DNA from: Cloeon dipterum
Taxonomy: Eukaryota > Arthropoda > Insecta > Ephemeroptera > Baetidae
Reading direction: 5' to 3'
DNA length: 64,000 nt
Assembly (NCBI RefSeq): GCF_949628265.1
Contig: NC_088788.1
Coordinates: 22,182,335-22,246,334, forward strand
The notes below the pieces were generated by a model that was given only the letters and a program-made list of their open reading frames with translations, did no database searches and was not told the origin of the DNA. Below are positions 14,201 to 29,400 of this stretch, in pieces. The translations under genes and the position numbers were made by a program. How positions within the stretch are numbered: the first letter of the stretch is position 1; the number at the start of each line of letters is the position of its first letter.

Positions 14201-16697
14201 ACTGCTGCGTGGTCCATTTATTTTATTTGTGTCCGTCGGGTTGTTCTTTATTATTTTCTTCTTTTGCGTAGCGACATTTTGGCAATGCTGCTGCTCTTTT
14301 TGCCTCCAAGAAGAAATACTTGCTCGCTCGCTCGCCCGCTTGATGCTGACCGACCTGATGCAGATGAGATTGCGAGTCTCTTAGAAAGAGAAGAGAGAGA
14401 GAGATTCGTATTCAGAAAAATCGCCTGTGACAAAGGCAGCGAGCAGCAACCAGCACAGCCACGGGCACCTGTGTGACGTGGCCGTAGTCGACTATTTATT
14501 TATTTAAATGTGTGTGGACAAACAGGGAGGTCACATATACACACTACAGTGGTAATTATTATTGTCGCGCGACGAGCGACGCTGCGATTACTTTTGGCGA
14601 AATGTCTTGCCAAATCGGGGAAAATTCGGCTCAGAGTTAGGCTGGATTGCAGAATTTCAGGGTAAATGTCCTTGGAAATTTAATATTAATCTTGATGGGA
14701 AATACAATTAATGAGTACAAAATCCACAACACCCTTATTTAGATTTTTGAGTTGTTTTTATTAATTAAACGCTCTCGCTCGTGAAAAATCTTGTCCGCGA
14801 GCATTTCCTTGAGCGTTGAGTTTTCACAACTTTGGCCAAAAGTGCGGATTGCCATTCCGTCCAGATCGGAGGCTTGTGGCGAACCATATTTCATGTCGTC
14901 TGGCTCTCGGCGCGAGCAAGCCAGCGAGCCAGGTACTTCTTCTGATGGCGCGTTGTTCCTCGGGCAGCGGTGTTGCCGATGGTGGGACTGCCGCCGCCTG
15001 ATATTAAGGTCCCACTTACTCTGCACACACACACACACACGAGAGAGTAACGCTACTACACACTGCATCTTCTATCACGATGCTGTGAGTGAGGAGCCGA
15101 CTAGGTAATTTGCTGAGGCAATGAGATGAGAGAGGTGCTGGTGCTCTCGTATCGCCGGCAGCCAAATTAAAATCCGAGGCGGCAGCCGCGGACGCGCGCG
15201 TCTCCCAAAACAAATTCAAAGCGATTCATGCACATTTTCGGTAATTAACGGGCAGGCAGCGAGCGAGAGCGGAGGTAGAATCGCGAGGAGCTATAGCTAG
15301 CCGGCTGAAAAAATGCGCGAGAGAATGGCCGCCGTTGCTGCTGCTGCTGCTTTGCGTGTCTCAAACTCGGCTTGCATGTTTAATTCGGGATGGCTGCTGC
15401 TGCTGTAACTGCCGCCGTTTTCCTTCGGAGAATAAACAAAGCGAGATTCTATGCCCACTGCCTTTTTTGCTCCGCTTTTCGGCCGGAGTCATTTTCTCCG
15501 GCACACCGATTTTCCGTCATTTGTGCTACAGTTGATCAGCAGAGGCCGTGTGCCTCGATTAAATTAATGCCATTCAATTAAATATGGCAACCATGCTTGG
15601 GCTATCGTCAGTCAGCGTTTTAACTTTGCTCGGCGCGCTCTTCAATTGATGCCAGCGAAGGAAATAAAATATAGGAAGAGGTCTCGCCGATAGGAAAATA
15701 AATTTCATCCATCTTCCTAAGGGGATGAAACGTGGACCACGCCTCTCTGCGGGCACACTCAGGTGTGGTTCTGTGTTTTCAAACACGAGATCCGAGAGTG
15801 CGTGATCGTGGCCTGGAATGCTCGAAATCGATCGCTGCCCCTGCTCTTGAATAAACGCCGAAATTCGTTTCTGAATTCGAAAAACGTCCTCCTCGCGTAG
15901 CAAGAAAGGCATTCTTTCGGCTCCGAGCTAGCTCGAGAGCTGCGAGGAAGTCCAGTTTGAAATTTGATATCCTCCTTCATGGCACGGAGAAACAACAGAA
16001 ACGTAGCGCTGGAATACATTTTCGGAGATTTCAATGCACGGTTGACTGCATTAAGCGTACGTTGCTACAGCAGACACCTACATAATACACACACAGTCTT
16101 TTTCACATGCATATATACCTACCAGCCAACTTTTAAATTCCCATTAAGCACAGCGCGACTGTCTTCATTGTAATAAATCTAATTTTAATGTACATTAGAT
16201 TAAAATTCCATTCCAACCAAAAGGCGCCGGACTAAAGTTTTCATCCCTAGGTACGTGCGTGGATATTTGTGTTATCGTGGATAGTGCGTATATATGTTAT
16301 TCCATTAGACGGCATCCTACATCCACGTGGGCTGGAATGCTCCCGCTGAATCCCAAGTTTTGTAGACGCATCCATCACCAGCAGCGGGCTCGCCAGTCAC
16401 CGAGCCAGCCAGCCACAATGAAAGGTGTCTGAATGCTTTGACAGACTTCAGCCTCCGTATCTATTCGCACCTGCACGCTAACCCTTTGCGCTTAAAACCC
16501 TTTCCTTTTCACACACACGCGCAGACAAAACACAACTCAAAAATTATATAACATGGCCACTGCTATGTTGAGTGCGTGCGTCTGTTTATTTTCACTCACC
16601 ACAGCTATTATCATTGAAATCCGGCCCAAAATATTTTGAGGCGTGTGTTGATTTATTGTTTGTATGTACTTTGGCCGGGACCGCTGGCTGCAGCGTC

Positions 16698-16715
16698 CGG
16701 CGGCGGCGGCGGCGG
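16698..16715. repeat. Short (CGG)n trinucleotide run
   Basis: Six CGG units in a locally GC-rich patch within the long non-coding region. It gives an alanine run in one minus-strand frame, but there is no evidence that this is coding. Confidence 0.8.
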
Positions 16716-17339
16716 CAGATCCGAGTGCCAGATTCCGCTCATTAAAGGCAGTAGCTGCGGCTGTTGGTCGGTTGGCCAACTAACTTAACATAAACCGATG
16801 TATGCATGCACACCGTGTTGCTGCAACTTTCTTTTCAACCGCAAATGGCTTACAACTTTATAATGCAGCACAATTATCACCAGGTCTTGATTACACGCTG
16901 TAAGTATATGTGAACACTCAAGGATGGAAAAATCGCCGCGCGCGGGACACGGAGGTGCAGAGAGACAAAAAAGCCTGCTGCATCATCTCCTGCTTGCACT
17001 TCACTCTCTCGCAACACAGAGTTGATTGGTTCTGAAGAAGTCATCTCGCGCATTCCTTTTGGCCAATATGCCTCGCGAGACGCTTCTTGGAACGAAATGG
17101 GCTATTTGCTTGCTCAATTTTTCACAGCCTTAATTGCAGTTTGGGGGAATCTCCACTCATTGTAAGTGCGGTTACCAAGACCAACACAATACTGATGCTG
17201 CAAACCATACTACGTCAATTAAGAGACTATATATTTAAACTTATTATTTCAACTGGGAAACTCTAAAAATTAATGATAACTTACTATCGTACTTCAACCT
17301 GATTGTGGTTGGAAAATTTAAATAAACTGTTCTAAAAAT

Positions 17340-17426
17340 TAAGGATGGTAGACACAGGATACAACTCTCCATAGATACGACAATCGGTCGATTGTCGTAT
17401 CCTGTATCCTGTGTCTACCATCCTTG
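17340..17426. mobile_element. 87-bp foldback element (MITE-like) with 8-bp target duplication
   Basis: A near-complete palindrome. A 23-base left arm (17341-17363) is the exact reverse complement of the right arm (17403-17425). Inside it is a second perfect 13-base stem (17374-17386 with 17389-17401) around a 2-base loop. The insert is flanked by perfect 8-base direct repeats CTAAAAAT at 17332-17339 and 17427-17434. A terminal inverted repeat bounded by a target-site duplication is the signature of a DNA transposon. Eight-base duplications are typical of hAT, P and some Merlin elements. The insert has no coding capacity, so it would be a non-autonomous foldback derivative. The superfamily cannot be fixed from one copy. 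Confidence 0.75.
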
Positions 17427-20400
17427 CTAAAAATATTTAATCACAATAAATTTTATGTGAAAGGATTGTCGGATCCAAATCCCTACTTACCTTTTCTTAA
17501 CAATTTTTTTATTTATTTTGTTGAATTATTTAAATTTATTTTTTTATTCTCTACACAATCATGCAAACAACAATACATAAAAAAATTCAACTTAATTCAT
17601 AATAAGCTATAAAAAGGAAATTATTCTTTTCTGCCATTTTTTCGAAATATACTTTACTATTATTGTTTTAACGTTTTGACAGAAAGAACCGGAAAATGCA
17701 AAAATGTTTAAGTTTCTTTTGGACTAGTCCCCAGGCGATGAAGAAGATCAGGTTATATTTTCAATTATACTTAAGTCTAGAGTGTAGAGACGACTGAATT
17801 CCGAATTCTTCGTCTGGCTTCTATCAGAAACAAAAAAGATCCAAACGCACACTGAAGTACGAATCTTCAAGCGCCGCCAAAATTCTGTTGCAATCGGCAC
17901 AGAAGACGAAGCTAAAGGCATGTTCATCCAGCTGCAGCGAGTTAATAGCATCGAACTTGTGCCAATAAAGAAGTAAGCCAGAGTGGTTTGAGTTTAAATC
18001 CCTTTTGTGCGTGATTTAGCAATATTGAGGAAATATGTGCTCTTCATTTCAATGAGGGTTTTACGAAATTTTCAACAACCGTCTTCTGGATTCCTAGTCT
18101 GAGTTTATGTGATTATGTTAAATGTAAATTCTGATCGATTTTTAAAAATGCATATTGCTCAGTAGCAAAACTCTCCAGACTGAAAAGGTTCTATTGGAAT
18201 AAATTTGCACATAAACACGGAATGAAACAACAATTTACGTGGTTATACGCGTCGATATATTTTTCACAGCTCAAACGATTGTGTCGTATTTTTCAAATAA
18301 ATCTTACAATTCATGTAATGATGCGGATTGGAAATTTGCGCAACGCCTTGATTTGTATTCTGCAAGGAGACGAGGCAGGTCGCCGCTCTTGTGCTGAAGC
18401 GAGAAATTGGCAAGTGAATAACGCACCGACATTCCGCTGAATAAACGCCCAAGCACAAGCGCACACAATCGATCTGTTTATTGTTGTTTGATTTTTCCAT
18501 TAAAGCGGCGATGACGTTTTAAGACGGCTTTTGAAACACGCGTCGTATGTGAGCGCGAGTGTTTGCAGCAGCGAGTGCACGGCAGACACGCATCTGCCGC
18601 CGTCGCGACGCATTATCACGTCGTCGCCGGGGAATTTGTATTCCTGCAGCAAGCCGCGTGTAAACAATGAAATAAAATGGGCCCTTCCTTAAGATGCACG
18701 CTGGGCCGCACCACCCGCCTGCCACACAACTCTAATGCATGCAGTGGACGCGGAATATCAAATGACCGAGCGTCAAAGAAAAATGAATTTCGGTTCGTGT
18801 GCTGGTCGGTGTCGGGCAAGAGGCCCTCGTGAGGTTTCGCCATGCAAATTTTAACACAGGTCGCGCGCAATTGGCGTGGTGCGAGCTCGTTTAAGTAAAT
18901 TTGGGGAATTCTCAGAATCCGGCGGCCAGCATCTGGATTCGGTCGTAAAAAGTAACTCGCCCTTGTTCCAAGTGAAATGAGCGCTGCTGATCATGCGAAT
19001 TTGGCAGGCGTGCGAGCAGATCGTTTTGTTGATGGGCGTCCGCGCGAGTCCGGAATTTGGCCGCGGCAGCTCGCGGCCGGTAGGCCGACTGGTCCATTGA
19101 TGCTGTTCCGGCCCATAAAGGAGCGAACGCAATCCATTAGTCACGGTCACCGGAGTGTCTTTTCGCGATCGCGCGTGGCCCATTGTCGTTGTTGACACCT
19201 TTGTGGGAAGATGTTGCACCTCCGACCCCGCTCGCGCAGATAAATGACTGCATTTATAATCGCACGACTATATTGCTCGCTCAACCCGGTATTCAGAATG
19301 GAAATAAACGAGGCGTTAGATTTCTGCAGATAAGACGATTAGAAAGTATTGTTTTTCAACCCTGGCATTAAATAAATATCGTCCGTTCCACATATTTGAA
19401 TATTATGAGCATTGCTCAGTGATTCAAGCCAAGAGCACCGAATTCACGACCGCGCGGAGTCCCTGTAAAACGCGATTTTTGAGTCACGACTGAGGTGTCT
19501 TCATCCATCGCGGTCCGTGTGTGTGCTGTGCACTCTCGGTTTTTCAGTTGCTGCTGTGGTCTGGTGCCCATTGTTGCAGTGCATGATTCGGAAAGGGAAA
19601 GCACCGCGCGCTTATTCACTGTAGTGACTGTGCGCACTGCTCTCCGTGTTCAGACAACTAAATCATATTTCTGCGGTGTATTAATATTTTTTTATTTTAT
19701 TTTATCGACACGTTTTGTATCTCGTCTGGAAAGCGCTGCTGTGGCCTCGGCGCCAATAATATCAAGTTGATTAAGTTGCAGACAAATTACTGCGAGGGAA
19801 TGTTAATTAATCACAATTAGTCAGGCGCTGTCATTTTGCTTTGACTGTGAGTTTCAATTGACATTTCAGTGCAAACGCTGTAGACACGGGCTCGAAATCG
19901 AATATTAATTACTCCTACGAGTTTAAATGTGCAGATTCCAACTTTTCGTTCTCGTTTTTGTGTAAAAAATAGTCGAATGTAAAGCAAACCAAATTAGGTA
20001 TCGAGAGTGTTTTCACGGTAGACGCCACCAAATAGCGCGTATAATTATTCAGCTGCCAAGATCGGCATTTTGTCTTGAGTCTCGCATGTAAACGCAGCTG
20101 CCAAAGGTACATAGAGAAGCCCTTCCTTGGATGGGTCAAGAAAAATCAAACCTGGCTAAAATTCCACTCAAACGGCCGCTCAAGCCAAACAATCCAAATT
20201 CCACTTAGTTGGAAATCCGAGGAATCTCCTCAAACTGCGACGTAAATTTCAGAGCACTCGCGACATATTTGAATTTCAGTTGAGTTGAAATTCCGCATTT
20301 CTGGAAAAAGCCAGTGGCACACATTCAAGGTTCCTTATCCGTCCACATCTGACAAATAAATTCACTCGGCGGTCCGGCCATGTTCGCTCATAAAACGAGG

Positions 20401-23400
20401 AATTTCCATTGTACATAGAGAGCGGGCATTTATTTTTGGCGAAATACCTGGCACCGGCTGCCTGCTTGCTTGCTTTTTCATCATACACATTTATTCTCTC
20501 GGCGCGCTCGCTGTTGGCCGGCCTAGTCAGGGGCCGCGGCACTACTCTGGCACACTCAGGTGATTTTCTTTTTTGTTGGTGAGAGTGCGCAGGAGGGGAG
20601 GAACACAATACAACTCAAATAATAGGGCTGAAGAGCATCCCCCGTGTACCTGACTGCATTCACGGCGTCCGATCGCGAGGGAAATTATACACCTGGAGGA
20701 GCAGGCAGGGACCGAGGGATGTGCGATGCTTTCCGTGGGGCCGCGCGCGATAACCCTGGCCCGCTGGGATTAGGGCTGATATAGAGACAGATCACTTTAA
20801 AAAGCGATAAACAAGCGCGAGTCAAAGAGGCTAGTTCATCGGGACCGAAGTAAAGGGCTTTGACAAAGTTTCGCTCCGGGGACAAATATTACAGCGGCCG
20901 AGCCGAAAGTGACGACGCACGAGCCGATGTGACATTATAATATCTCCGGCGGCTCCACCTTGGCGACGCGCTAATAAACAGGATTTCACGCGAGTGCAGA
21001 GACGCTGACCGTGCATGCGGTTTCGCCTCCTAGACTGCGAACGCGTATTGACAGGCCGAGATAAATGCCTGCGAGAGATACAGACAGAGACGGACGGGGA
21101 GAAGTCATCAAACGCGATTGATTCACTCGTTATACGCCATGCATAAAACACCTCCGGGCGATTTATTATATTAAAAAATATCTCAGCATGATCAAAACAA
21201 TCATCGATCCTTCGCTTGCTTTGCCGACCACTCGCGCTCCGATACGGAATACCTCAAAAATGTAAACCACAATTAGATGGAGAAAAAAATCGGTATATTC
21301 TTATGATTATTGTTGCAGAGGCACGCCGGCCGGCTGGCTGGCTGTTTGCAGCAGGTAGAAAGAGAGCGCGATTTCTTCTCCGTGAGGTATGCGTTGCAGC
21401 GGGCAAGTGTTTTTAAAGGCGATTTTTGTGCAGCGAGACGACGTGACCGCATGGTGCAATCACACGGCCTGAGAGCCAAGCCTTGCAAGCGAGAAATTGA
21501 CTTTTCTGTTTGTGCTGTGTGCGTGAGGCTGCAGCGGGGCTGGGCCGTCAGCCTCCTAGACTGCCCGCCTCAAATGGAGCAGCAAAACGACAAGCTGGGC
21601 GAAATGGTAATATTTTTGCCTTTGAGAACGAACACCGGTTCTGTTTCTGCGGCCTGTCCATTTGAATGGCATCATTTTGACTCAAATGGCCAAAGAAACC
21701 TTAATCGTAATTTTTGTGCCAAACGTGAATTTAAGAATAAAAATCCGGAAATTTCCCTCAACATTTTCAAGAAAAGCAGCTCTAAAAAAGTGTTTTTTTT
21801 TCAATATCAATTATTTTCCATTATTTTTCCTTGCCAGCGATTGTGGTCACGCTCGAAGATTCCGATCCCATTATTCGGGGATGGAAACGCACACACTCAC
21901 TATCATCATCAGCCTTGGCGAGGCCACAATCCAGCTGCTGCTTTATTGTCCACACACACACACTCTTTGGTGCTCTATAAAGTAATAAAATCAGTCTGCT
22001 GAGGCCATTTTGGTGGCGGCGGCATGCAAGCCAGTGATTCCTTCATTGCTCATTGTTTATTCATTTGCAGACATGTAAATGAGATTTTGGTAAATACATG
22101 CACGCTGAGGCTGCCTTTGTTTGTTTCGCTGGAGCAGCAGAAAGAAAGAAAGACAATGATATTCAGCAGCTTTATTCAAACTGTAGCCGGGCTATAATTT
22201 TTAAACCGCGCCGGCCCGGCCAACCAACTGGCCAAACACCGCCACTTGTATATGTTCTGACTTTAGCTTTGCGCGACACTCAGGTTCTTCTTCTTATTCC
22301 TCTCTATTTGGTAACAAGAAGAACGGCGCGACTCAGTATGCAAATTATCCGTACTTGAAATGCATGCGCAAAAACTAAATTTATATATTTATTGTTGCGG
22401 CCGGCATGTGTGTATGTGTTTCAGCAGTCCCTTGCTTTTTTCTTTCTCTCCTTCATTACTTGGGCGAGAGAGGCATAGATATAAATTATCGGACGCCGGC
22501 ACAGCATCTCGCAGAATAAATGTACTTTTTAATTAACACATTCCAGCAGCAGCGGCGGCAGCAGCGACCGCGCAGCCGGACGCAGATAGCCCCAGTGAAA
22601 GGTGATGAAACATGTGTGTGGTTGATATTAAATTTTTTGCTAATCCCCGGCGAGACATAGGAGACGCTTTTTAAGAAGTAATTAGCGCCCTCGTTACACA
22701 CAAATCAGAAAAGCCTTGAGATGCTGAAAGCGAAAGAGAAAACGGGTCCCCACAATTTGGCCAATGGCCGACAATGAGTCAGGATTTATACAATGCACAC
22801 ACACGCTGTTTCTTTATACCAATATCATTATTGGCAGGTGTATAAATCGCACGCGGTGCAGCATATTGAAAAAACAATGCATGACAATAAGATTGCAGAA
22901 CGAAAAGTGAGAGGAGCGGAAAATATTTTAATTAAAGTTTCATGCATCTACAATTTTGCATTTTGACGCAGCGTTGTCCCTCAACTTATATGTATTCCGT
23001 GTCCAACAATCATAGATTAAGAGGAAATTAAACGGATTTGGTGATTCTGGTATTTAGATTGTAAATATTATTTCTGAACAATAAATCGATTATATATTGA
23101 AACCCATAACCAAACAGACTGTTCGTAATCTAGAAATTAATTTCCTCTTTTGAATATTGAGGTTAATAATTCTTAAAATTAAATTAAAATTAAGTTAAAC
23201 TTTAGTATGGTTCTAAAGAATTACAGTTTAAATACTGCTCTCGTTTAAAGGTCAGTCCTCGTATTTTGCTTTGCGTCACAGCTTCCGCAGTAAGTGCGGT
23301 ACAAGAGGCGGCGACTTTTTTCCTAGCGGGCACACACTCAGAACATTCATCAGAAATAATCAGAAACATGCACTTTGCAACATTTCATAAGAAAATTTAT

Positions 23401-26400
23401 GCGGCAGGGTTATATATTAAGTGACATGCAGCTCGGCAATATGGTGTAGAAGGCGCAGAATTTACATAAAACGCCAACAGATCTTTCCCCTGCTGATTTT
23501 AAAAGATAGCTGGTAGTCCTTGATTCCTCCCAGCTGCTCAGCGGCACCTATATATAATTGCGAGATAGACAAACTGGTGGGTCCGGGGTGGAATCAATTA
23601 TTTGTTTCCCGGTCGATTCACACGGAATGAACGGGCGGGGTGGGGGCTGCTTTGACATCTCATTCCTTTTTTTATATTAATTTGAAATTGTAAATCGAGT
23701 GCGCGGTTCCATCGCAAATATAGGATAATTCGAGGCGCGCGGGACGGCAACGTGCAAGCTGCAAAGGAAATTCGCAGCAGGAGGCAGATGAGTATGCGCG
23801 ATGCATTCAAGAGGAGCGAACAGAGATAATTTAATACGGAAAAGACCTTCTCGTGCATCTCATATACAGCCGCGAAAGATGGATAATGTGCAGTGGTAAA
23901 ATATTTCTTAGAATATGTCTCACGCGCGAGCACGCATCGGATTTTTAGCTTTTAATTAATAATTTGAACGCGGTGCTCGGCAGAAGGGAAATTTTCCAAG
24001 TTGAGCAACCGAGAGACGCGATGGGAAGATTGATTGTAAACAATTTCTCTCGCAGAGGTCAAGTGTCAGCGGTGGAAATTAATTTATAAGCCAAGTGTGC
24101 GATTTCCAATTAAATCAGAGAGTCATCAGCGTCAGTGTTGCTCTGAATAATAACAATAAAGCGTTTCGTGTTGGCTTGACACTTTGTGTGCGCACACGCC
24201 GTTAAAATGCACATATAAGGCGATGGTTGTGAGCATCTCAGTTTCACTTTTGCTTGAACAAAAGCGGCAGTGGTTATTGGATATTGGAATTAATTAAAAA
24301 AGAGCCAGCTAGCACGAACAACGCCGTGCGCATATTTCATTTCAAGGCTCTGTCTCCATTCTGCTGCGCTGCTCGAACGGGCATTATTAATTAGAGCACA
24401 ATGAAATCTATAATCGGGCAAAAAGCGCCAGTAAAAGACCATGAATTTTAATCATTACCGACAACAAATCAATTAATTTCCCTTATGCTGTAGAGAGCTG
24501 ACACTGATCAGGTATGAGTAACAATTCATTTTTTGCTGTGAAATGATTGCAGCAGTTCACTCATTTGAGATGTGAATTTGCAGGGGGATAACAAACGTCA
24601 AGGAACAAAACGTTTCCTCGCGTCAACGTTCTTAAGAAAAACTTAAAGAGGATGATTAAGAGACATTGAATCAAAACATTCTATTAGTGATCTGTGTAAA
24701 TGCAGCATTTTTTTCATCTGGTGCTCCGCTTAAAAAACAAAATCCTTCCTCTTTATCGAGCGTCGGCTTGATTTGTCTATTTTCCCATCCCCGGAGTTGA
24801 TGTCACTCACGCTGGCAGGGGCAGATTCTTATCCACGGGTCATTGGCTCCGCGGTCAGAAATTCGTGCGCAGATTTCAACGGCCAAACGTATAATTGCGG
24901 TTCCTGCACTTGGCCGCGCGCGCGAGAGCGGCTCGATAAGAACAGCCGGGCATCCAATCCAGCAGTTGTTTCGGATTCTCATTTGTAATTAGCTGCTCGT
25001 TGGTCCGTCGGAGGCAGCCGCCGCTAAATCTCCCAGTGTGAAGAGAGCAGCGAGATATAGAGGAGATATAAAGGAATATGAAGCGGCCCACACCCTGTAG
25101 CTGTGTGTGTAGCAAGGCCAGGCTGACTGAGAAGAGAGCAGACACACACACATACACAGCGAACCAACGATTCTAGCGACGGCGTTTGCCCGCCATATTG
25201 GATCCTCTCGCTGCGGCCGCTCGCGCACTGCTCTCCTCTGTGCCTTTATATATTAGATAAAAAAAGTAATTAAAATACTGATCATGTTTCTTGCTTTAGA
25301 CAGCGTGTTATTGAAAGCTTCATGGAATATAATTTATTATTTAACAAGTAAAAAAAGCAATAACCAATCTCTCGTTCTGTGCATGTGGATCAAACGTGGC
25401 CCAGTTCCTAACCACGAGCAGTGTGTCTAGCGAATCGATTGTGCTTCAGGGGAGCGGTGCTCAAAAGAGGAACACCAGCAAATTTCGAGCACGAGCCCAT
25501 TTAAAACGCAGTGCAGCAATATTGTAGCGGTAAGATGAGAGGCGCTTTTAATTAAGATTCATGCGTGACTGACTTCAAACTTACATGACTTATCACTATC
25601 TGTTAAGGTCGACATTTAAGTTAACTTAATTTATCTGAAAAATAGTGAATCCAGTACAAACTTAAGAAAAAGCTGGTGAGTTATCCTATAATGTTGATGA
25701 CTCCAAATAAGTTTCTTATTTTTCCATTTTGTTATTGCGCACTTGACGGTAGCAAAAAAGACGCAAATCACATATAAGAATTGGTTCTGCTAGAAGTCTG
25801 CACTTGCCACTAAATTAGGTTGGACTGAGTGCGCAGCGTAGGGGCACAATCGCCTCTTGACGTACTTCGCCGCTTACAACTCGGGCAATTGATTATGATT
25901 ATGTGTATCTATTGTGTGCACAAGGTTCACTCTTTCACTTTAAGCAGCCCCGCACCGGCATGAGTGAATGTGTAAAATTCCTCAGGTGCGTTTGACAAGT
26001 TTGTTAATGTGGCATAAGTGTGTTGATTCGACGTCGAGATGATTGCGCGCCGACTACTAATAAAACACAATTGCGAGCAGCAAGCAACTCCACCCCAGCT
26101 TTATGTATTGAAAATTGATCTAAATTTATGATTGAACGCACAGCCATAAATTTCACTGCGTCACGCTGCGCCTTTTGCGCCTCCTGAAAATTGGACAATG
26201 CAAAATCACTGACTCCACGCGCGCTCGCGCGCCAAAAGCTGATGCATTAGGGGCAAAGTCAATAAAAATCTCATCGTGATTTGTGCAACATGCGTCCGTA
26301 ATTTATTGCCATCGCGCAGCAAGCTCAAATGTGGGAGTACCGTACCACGGCTTGAGCATGAAAAAAATAACTCGCAAGCCTTGTAATCCGTGCCGGCTGC

Positions 26401-29400
26401 CGATCAATAAAATAAAATTACACTCTTCCAATCAAAGAACCTATGGAGAAGAAGTAAGTGCGACTTATTATTGTTTTATTTATGAAATTGTTGTAGAATT
26501 TTCTGCGGAATTCCATTACATGCAATCGGATAATCATCACCGCCCACTAGTGCGTTTTCTCAGCGATTGAATTTTAATTAATTCAATTTGAGCTTAATGC
26601 GTCGCTTATCAGCGCGGACAGAGTAAAAAGGGCTCGCGGTTTGCGGAGAGGGCGTTTACCAGCGCACTCAGCCAGCTTCAAAAAAATGATGTCATAAATG
26701 ACAATACAACTTTTGCGCTGTGTATTAATTAAAAGATTTATCTGGCATGTGCAAAGGACTTTTACGACTCTCCCCTCCCGCAGCCAATCGAGATGATGAA
26801 TAGTAATAAAGCGGTTTTCAATCATATTCTAATAAGTACCCGCACCGCTTGTTATGTTTCTGATCAACGCAAGCCATGCGCAAAGAATCTTTACCGTGTA
26901 ATATACCGAGTGTCGCACGCACGTGGTCTTATTGTCTTCATTCTGAGCACAGCCATGTTAATTTTTATGCAAAGAGGAGAAACGCCTGTTGCAACTTCAT
27001 TTCCAAACAAAGACAGATAATATTCTAATTTGCACCAGAGGAAGTTTCACTTTAAATATTACTCACTTTTGTTGTAGTTACCTTTACGGGGGCTACAAAA
27101 CGTTTGATGGCAAACTGGTGTATATTATAATTAATTCAATTTTCCGTCTGTTTGATGCTCTGATGTTCTATTTTTTTATATTAACTTCCACAAATATCTC
27201 GCGGACGTTGGAATTTTGATACACTTTATTTGTTTTTTCTCTTTACTTGACTTGTGAATTGTAAAATTAGACTGTCCTGTTAGTACATTCACGGCTGAAT
27301 AATTTTTGTATTTATTTTTGCACGTATTTGCTACTTTTTGCACCTTGCCAACGTCTGCTAATTGGTTTTTGTGGCACCGCATAAAGAGAAACCCCCACAA
27401 GCATTCACGTGGCTCTTTATATATTGCAGTTGCGCTTTGACATTGCACGCGCATCACGCAATAAGTGAATGCACGGTGCGCGCAACATGCCCATCTCAAA
27501 AGTAAATTTATGTTCAAGGCAGTGGCAATAAAAGTTAAAAATGGCCGTTCACGCTGCAAATGAATAGAATAATTGGAGCTATAAGTCACACTCACATTCA
27601 TATTACACACATGAGAGGCGGTTTCGCGGCGGCAGCCGCGAGTTGCATTGCTCGCACGCGCATACAATGAATTTAACGACGTCGGTGCATAATTTACGGC
27701 AGGCGCCATGCCCGGTGCGGCTCGGCCACATTACGGAACTTTTATTTGCGCTTATTGTCACTCACGCACCGAGCGAATTTCGAACAGAAGCGAACTAAGT
27801 GCAGCCGCGAGTGACTAGCAGTTTGTTCTTGAACGAGAGGACAACTGATTGAGAGTGAACATGCACACACGGCAAGCGGTTTTCTTGTTTGTGAAAAGAT
27901 TTGACGCAAGCAACAAACTAACTTCACAATCAGCTCTCGGAGTCAGTGAGTCGGAAAGGGGATATAATATATAGGAGCTAGGAGCTAGTGTCGATGCTCC
28001 ACATATTGAATGATGCTGAATGCGCACAAAGACCGAATTCGTAATAATATTCCGCTTTCTTGCAAAGTTCTATGACCAGATGATGAAAGAAGCAGGAATT
28101 CAGCGGTTCGTTTTACGTCAAATTCAAAAAGCTTGCTTTCCTACGAAAAATAAATAACTGTGCGAATTTCTTATCGCCATTGAAAAATCTAATTTTAGTT
28201 TTAGTTAATCCAGGTTTGGTATTGCTAAGCTGGGGGTTATTTTCGGTACTATTTATACAACAAAAAACAAAATATTACGATGCCGGGTGGCACATTCCAC
28301 TTGATAAATAAATGCCATCCTGATAAACACCGCGTTTCCTCTTTCGCTACACATCCCGGCGGTCAAAAGTCCCATTTATTAGCCCTACTGCTGTGTGTGA
28401 GGTGTGCTTTGTATAAGGTCATGGCACTAGATGGAGAAGAGAACACCGCTCGGGCGCTAATTTACAGCACGCTGTTACACACCGCTCGTCTATTAAGCAC
28501 ATTAAACGAAAGAGCCTAGCTGCACGAAGTGAGCGACGGAGTGAAACACGGTGCATCCCCGCGCTTGATTAATTGCAGGTGCAGGCAGGCGGGCTCCATG
28601 CATCAACAGTGCATATATGGTGAAAATCTGGTGATTAAAACGGAGCACCACCCAGTCTAATAGTACAGGCAGGATGCTGCGCGCGGAGATGCAGCGGAGA
28701 AAATTAGCCGTGCGTCTGCAGCTCGCATTGTTTCAAAACGGGGCGTTGCGCGGCGGTAAGGTTCTCGTTTAGGCGCTTGGGAGTTGATTAAATTAGCAAT
28801 TGCGCAAAATGAATGGGCAAAACGTTGAATTACGACGTGCCGGCGTCGACACACGCACTCAAACACACCCTGTAATTGCGGCCATCAGGGTCAAACGTCG
28901 CGACTCAGCCCATTTTCAGCGTCATTTTTCGCAAAAATAGTAGCAGCAGGTCGACGCAGCAAATCGGATTCGTATACATAATAAATGAAAATAGTCGGTG
29001 GTGCGAAAATGAACTTTTGAAACGACCAATTTCAATTTGTCAGAGCGACTGCTGCGTGCGTTTGCCAGGGCGTTCCATCATGTCTTCTGGCTTGTGTGCG
29101 GCGGAGGCACAAAGCGGAGAGCAGCTGGCACATTTGGACACATAATTTTTACTTAGAGGGGGCAAACGATGTTAATCCGGTGAGACTCTCGAATAAAAAG
29201 ATACTCCTCTTCTTTTTATTCTATGACTACTGTGTATAGAATAATGTTTACAAGCCGATGACAGCTAAATATACAGCGCGGAATATAAGCAAAAGAAGCT
29301 GCTCTTGCCACTGCTTCGAATTATTATTCTTTTTCTCTCTCTGTGGCCGCGCGTCTACACGCTAGCTATGAGGCTATAACTGTAAGAGAATGACGGACGC

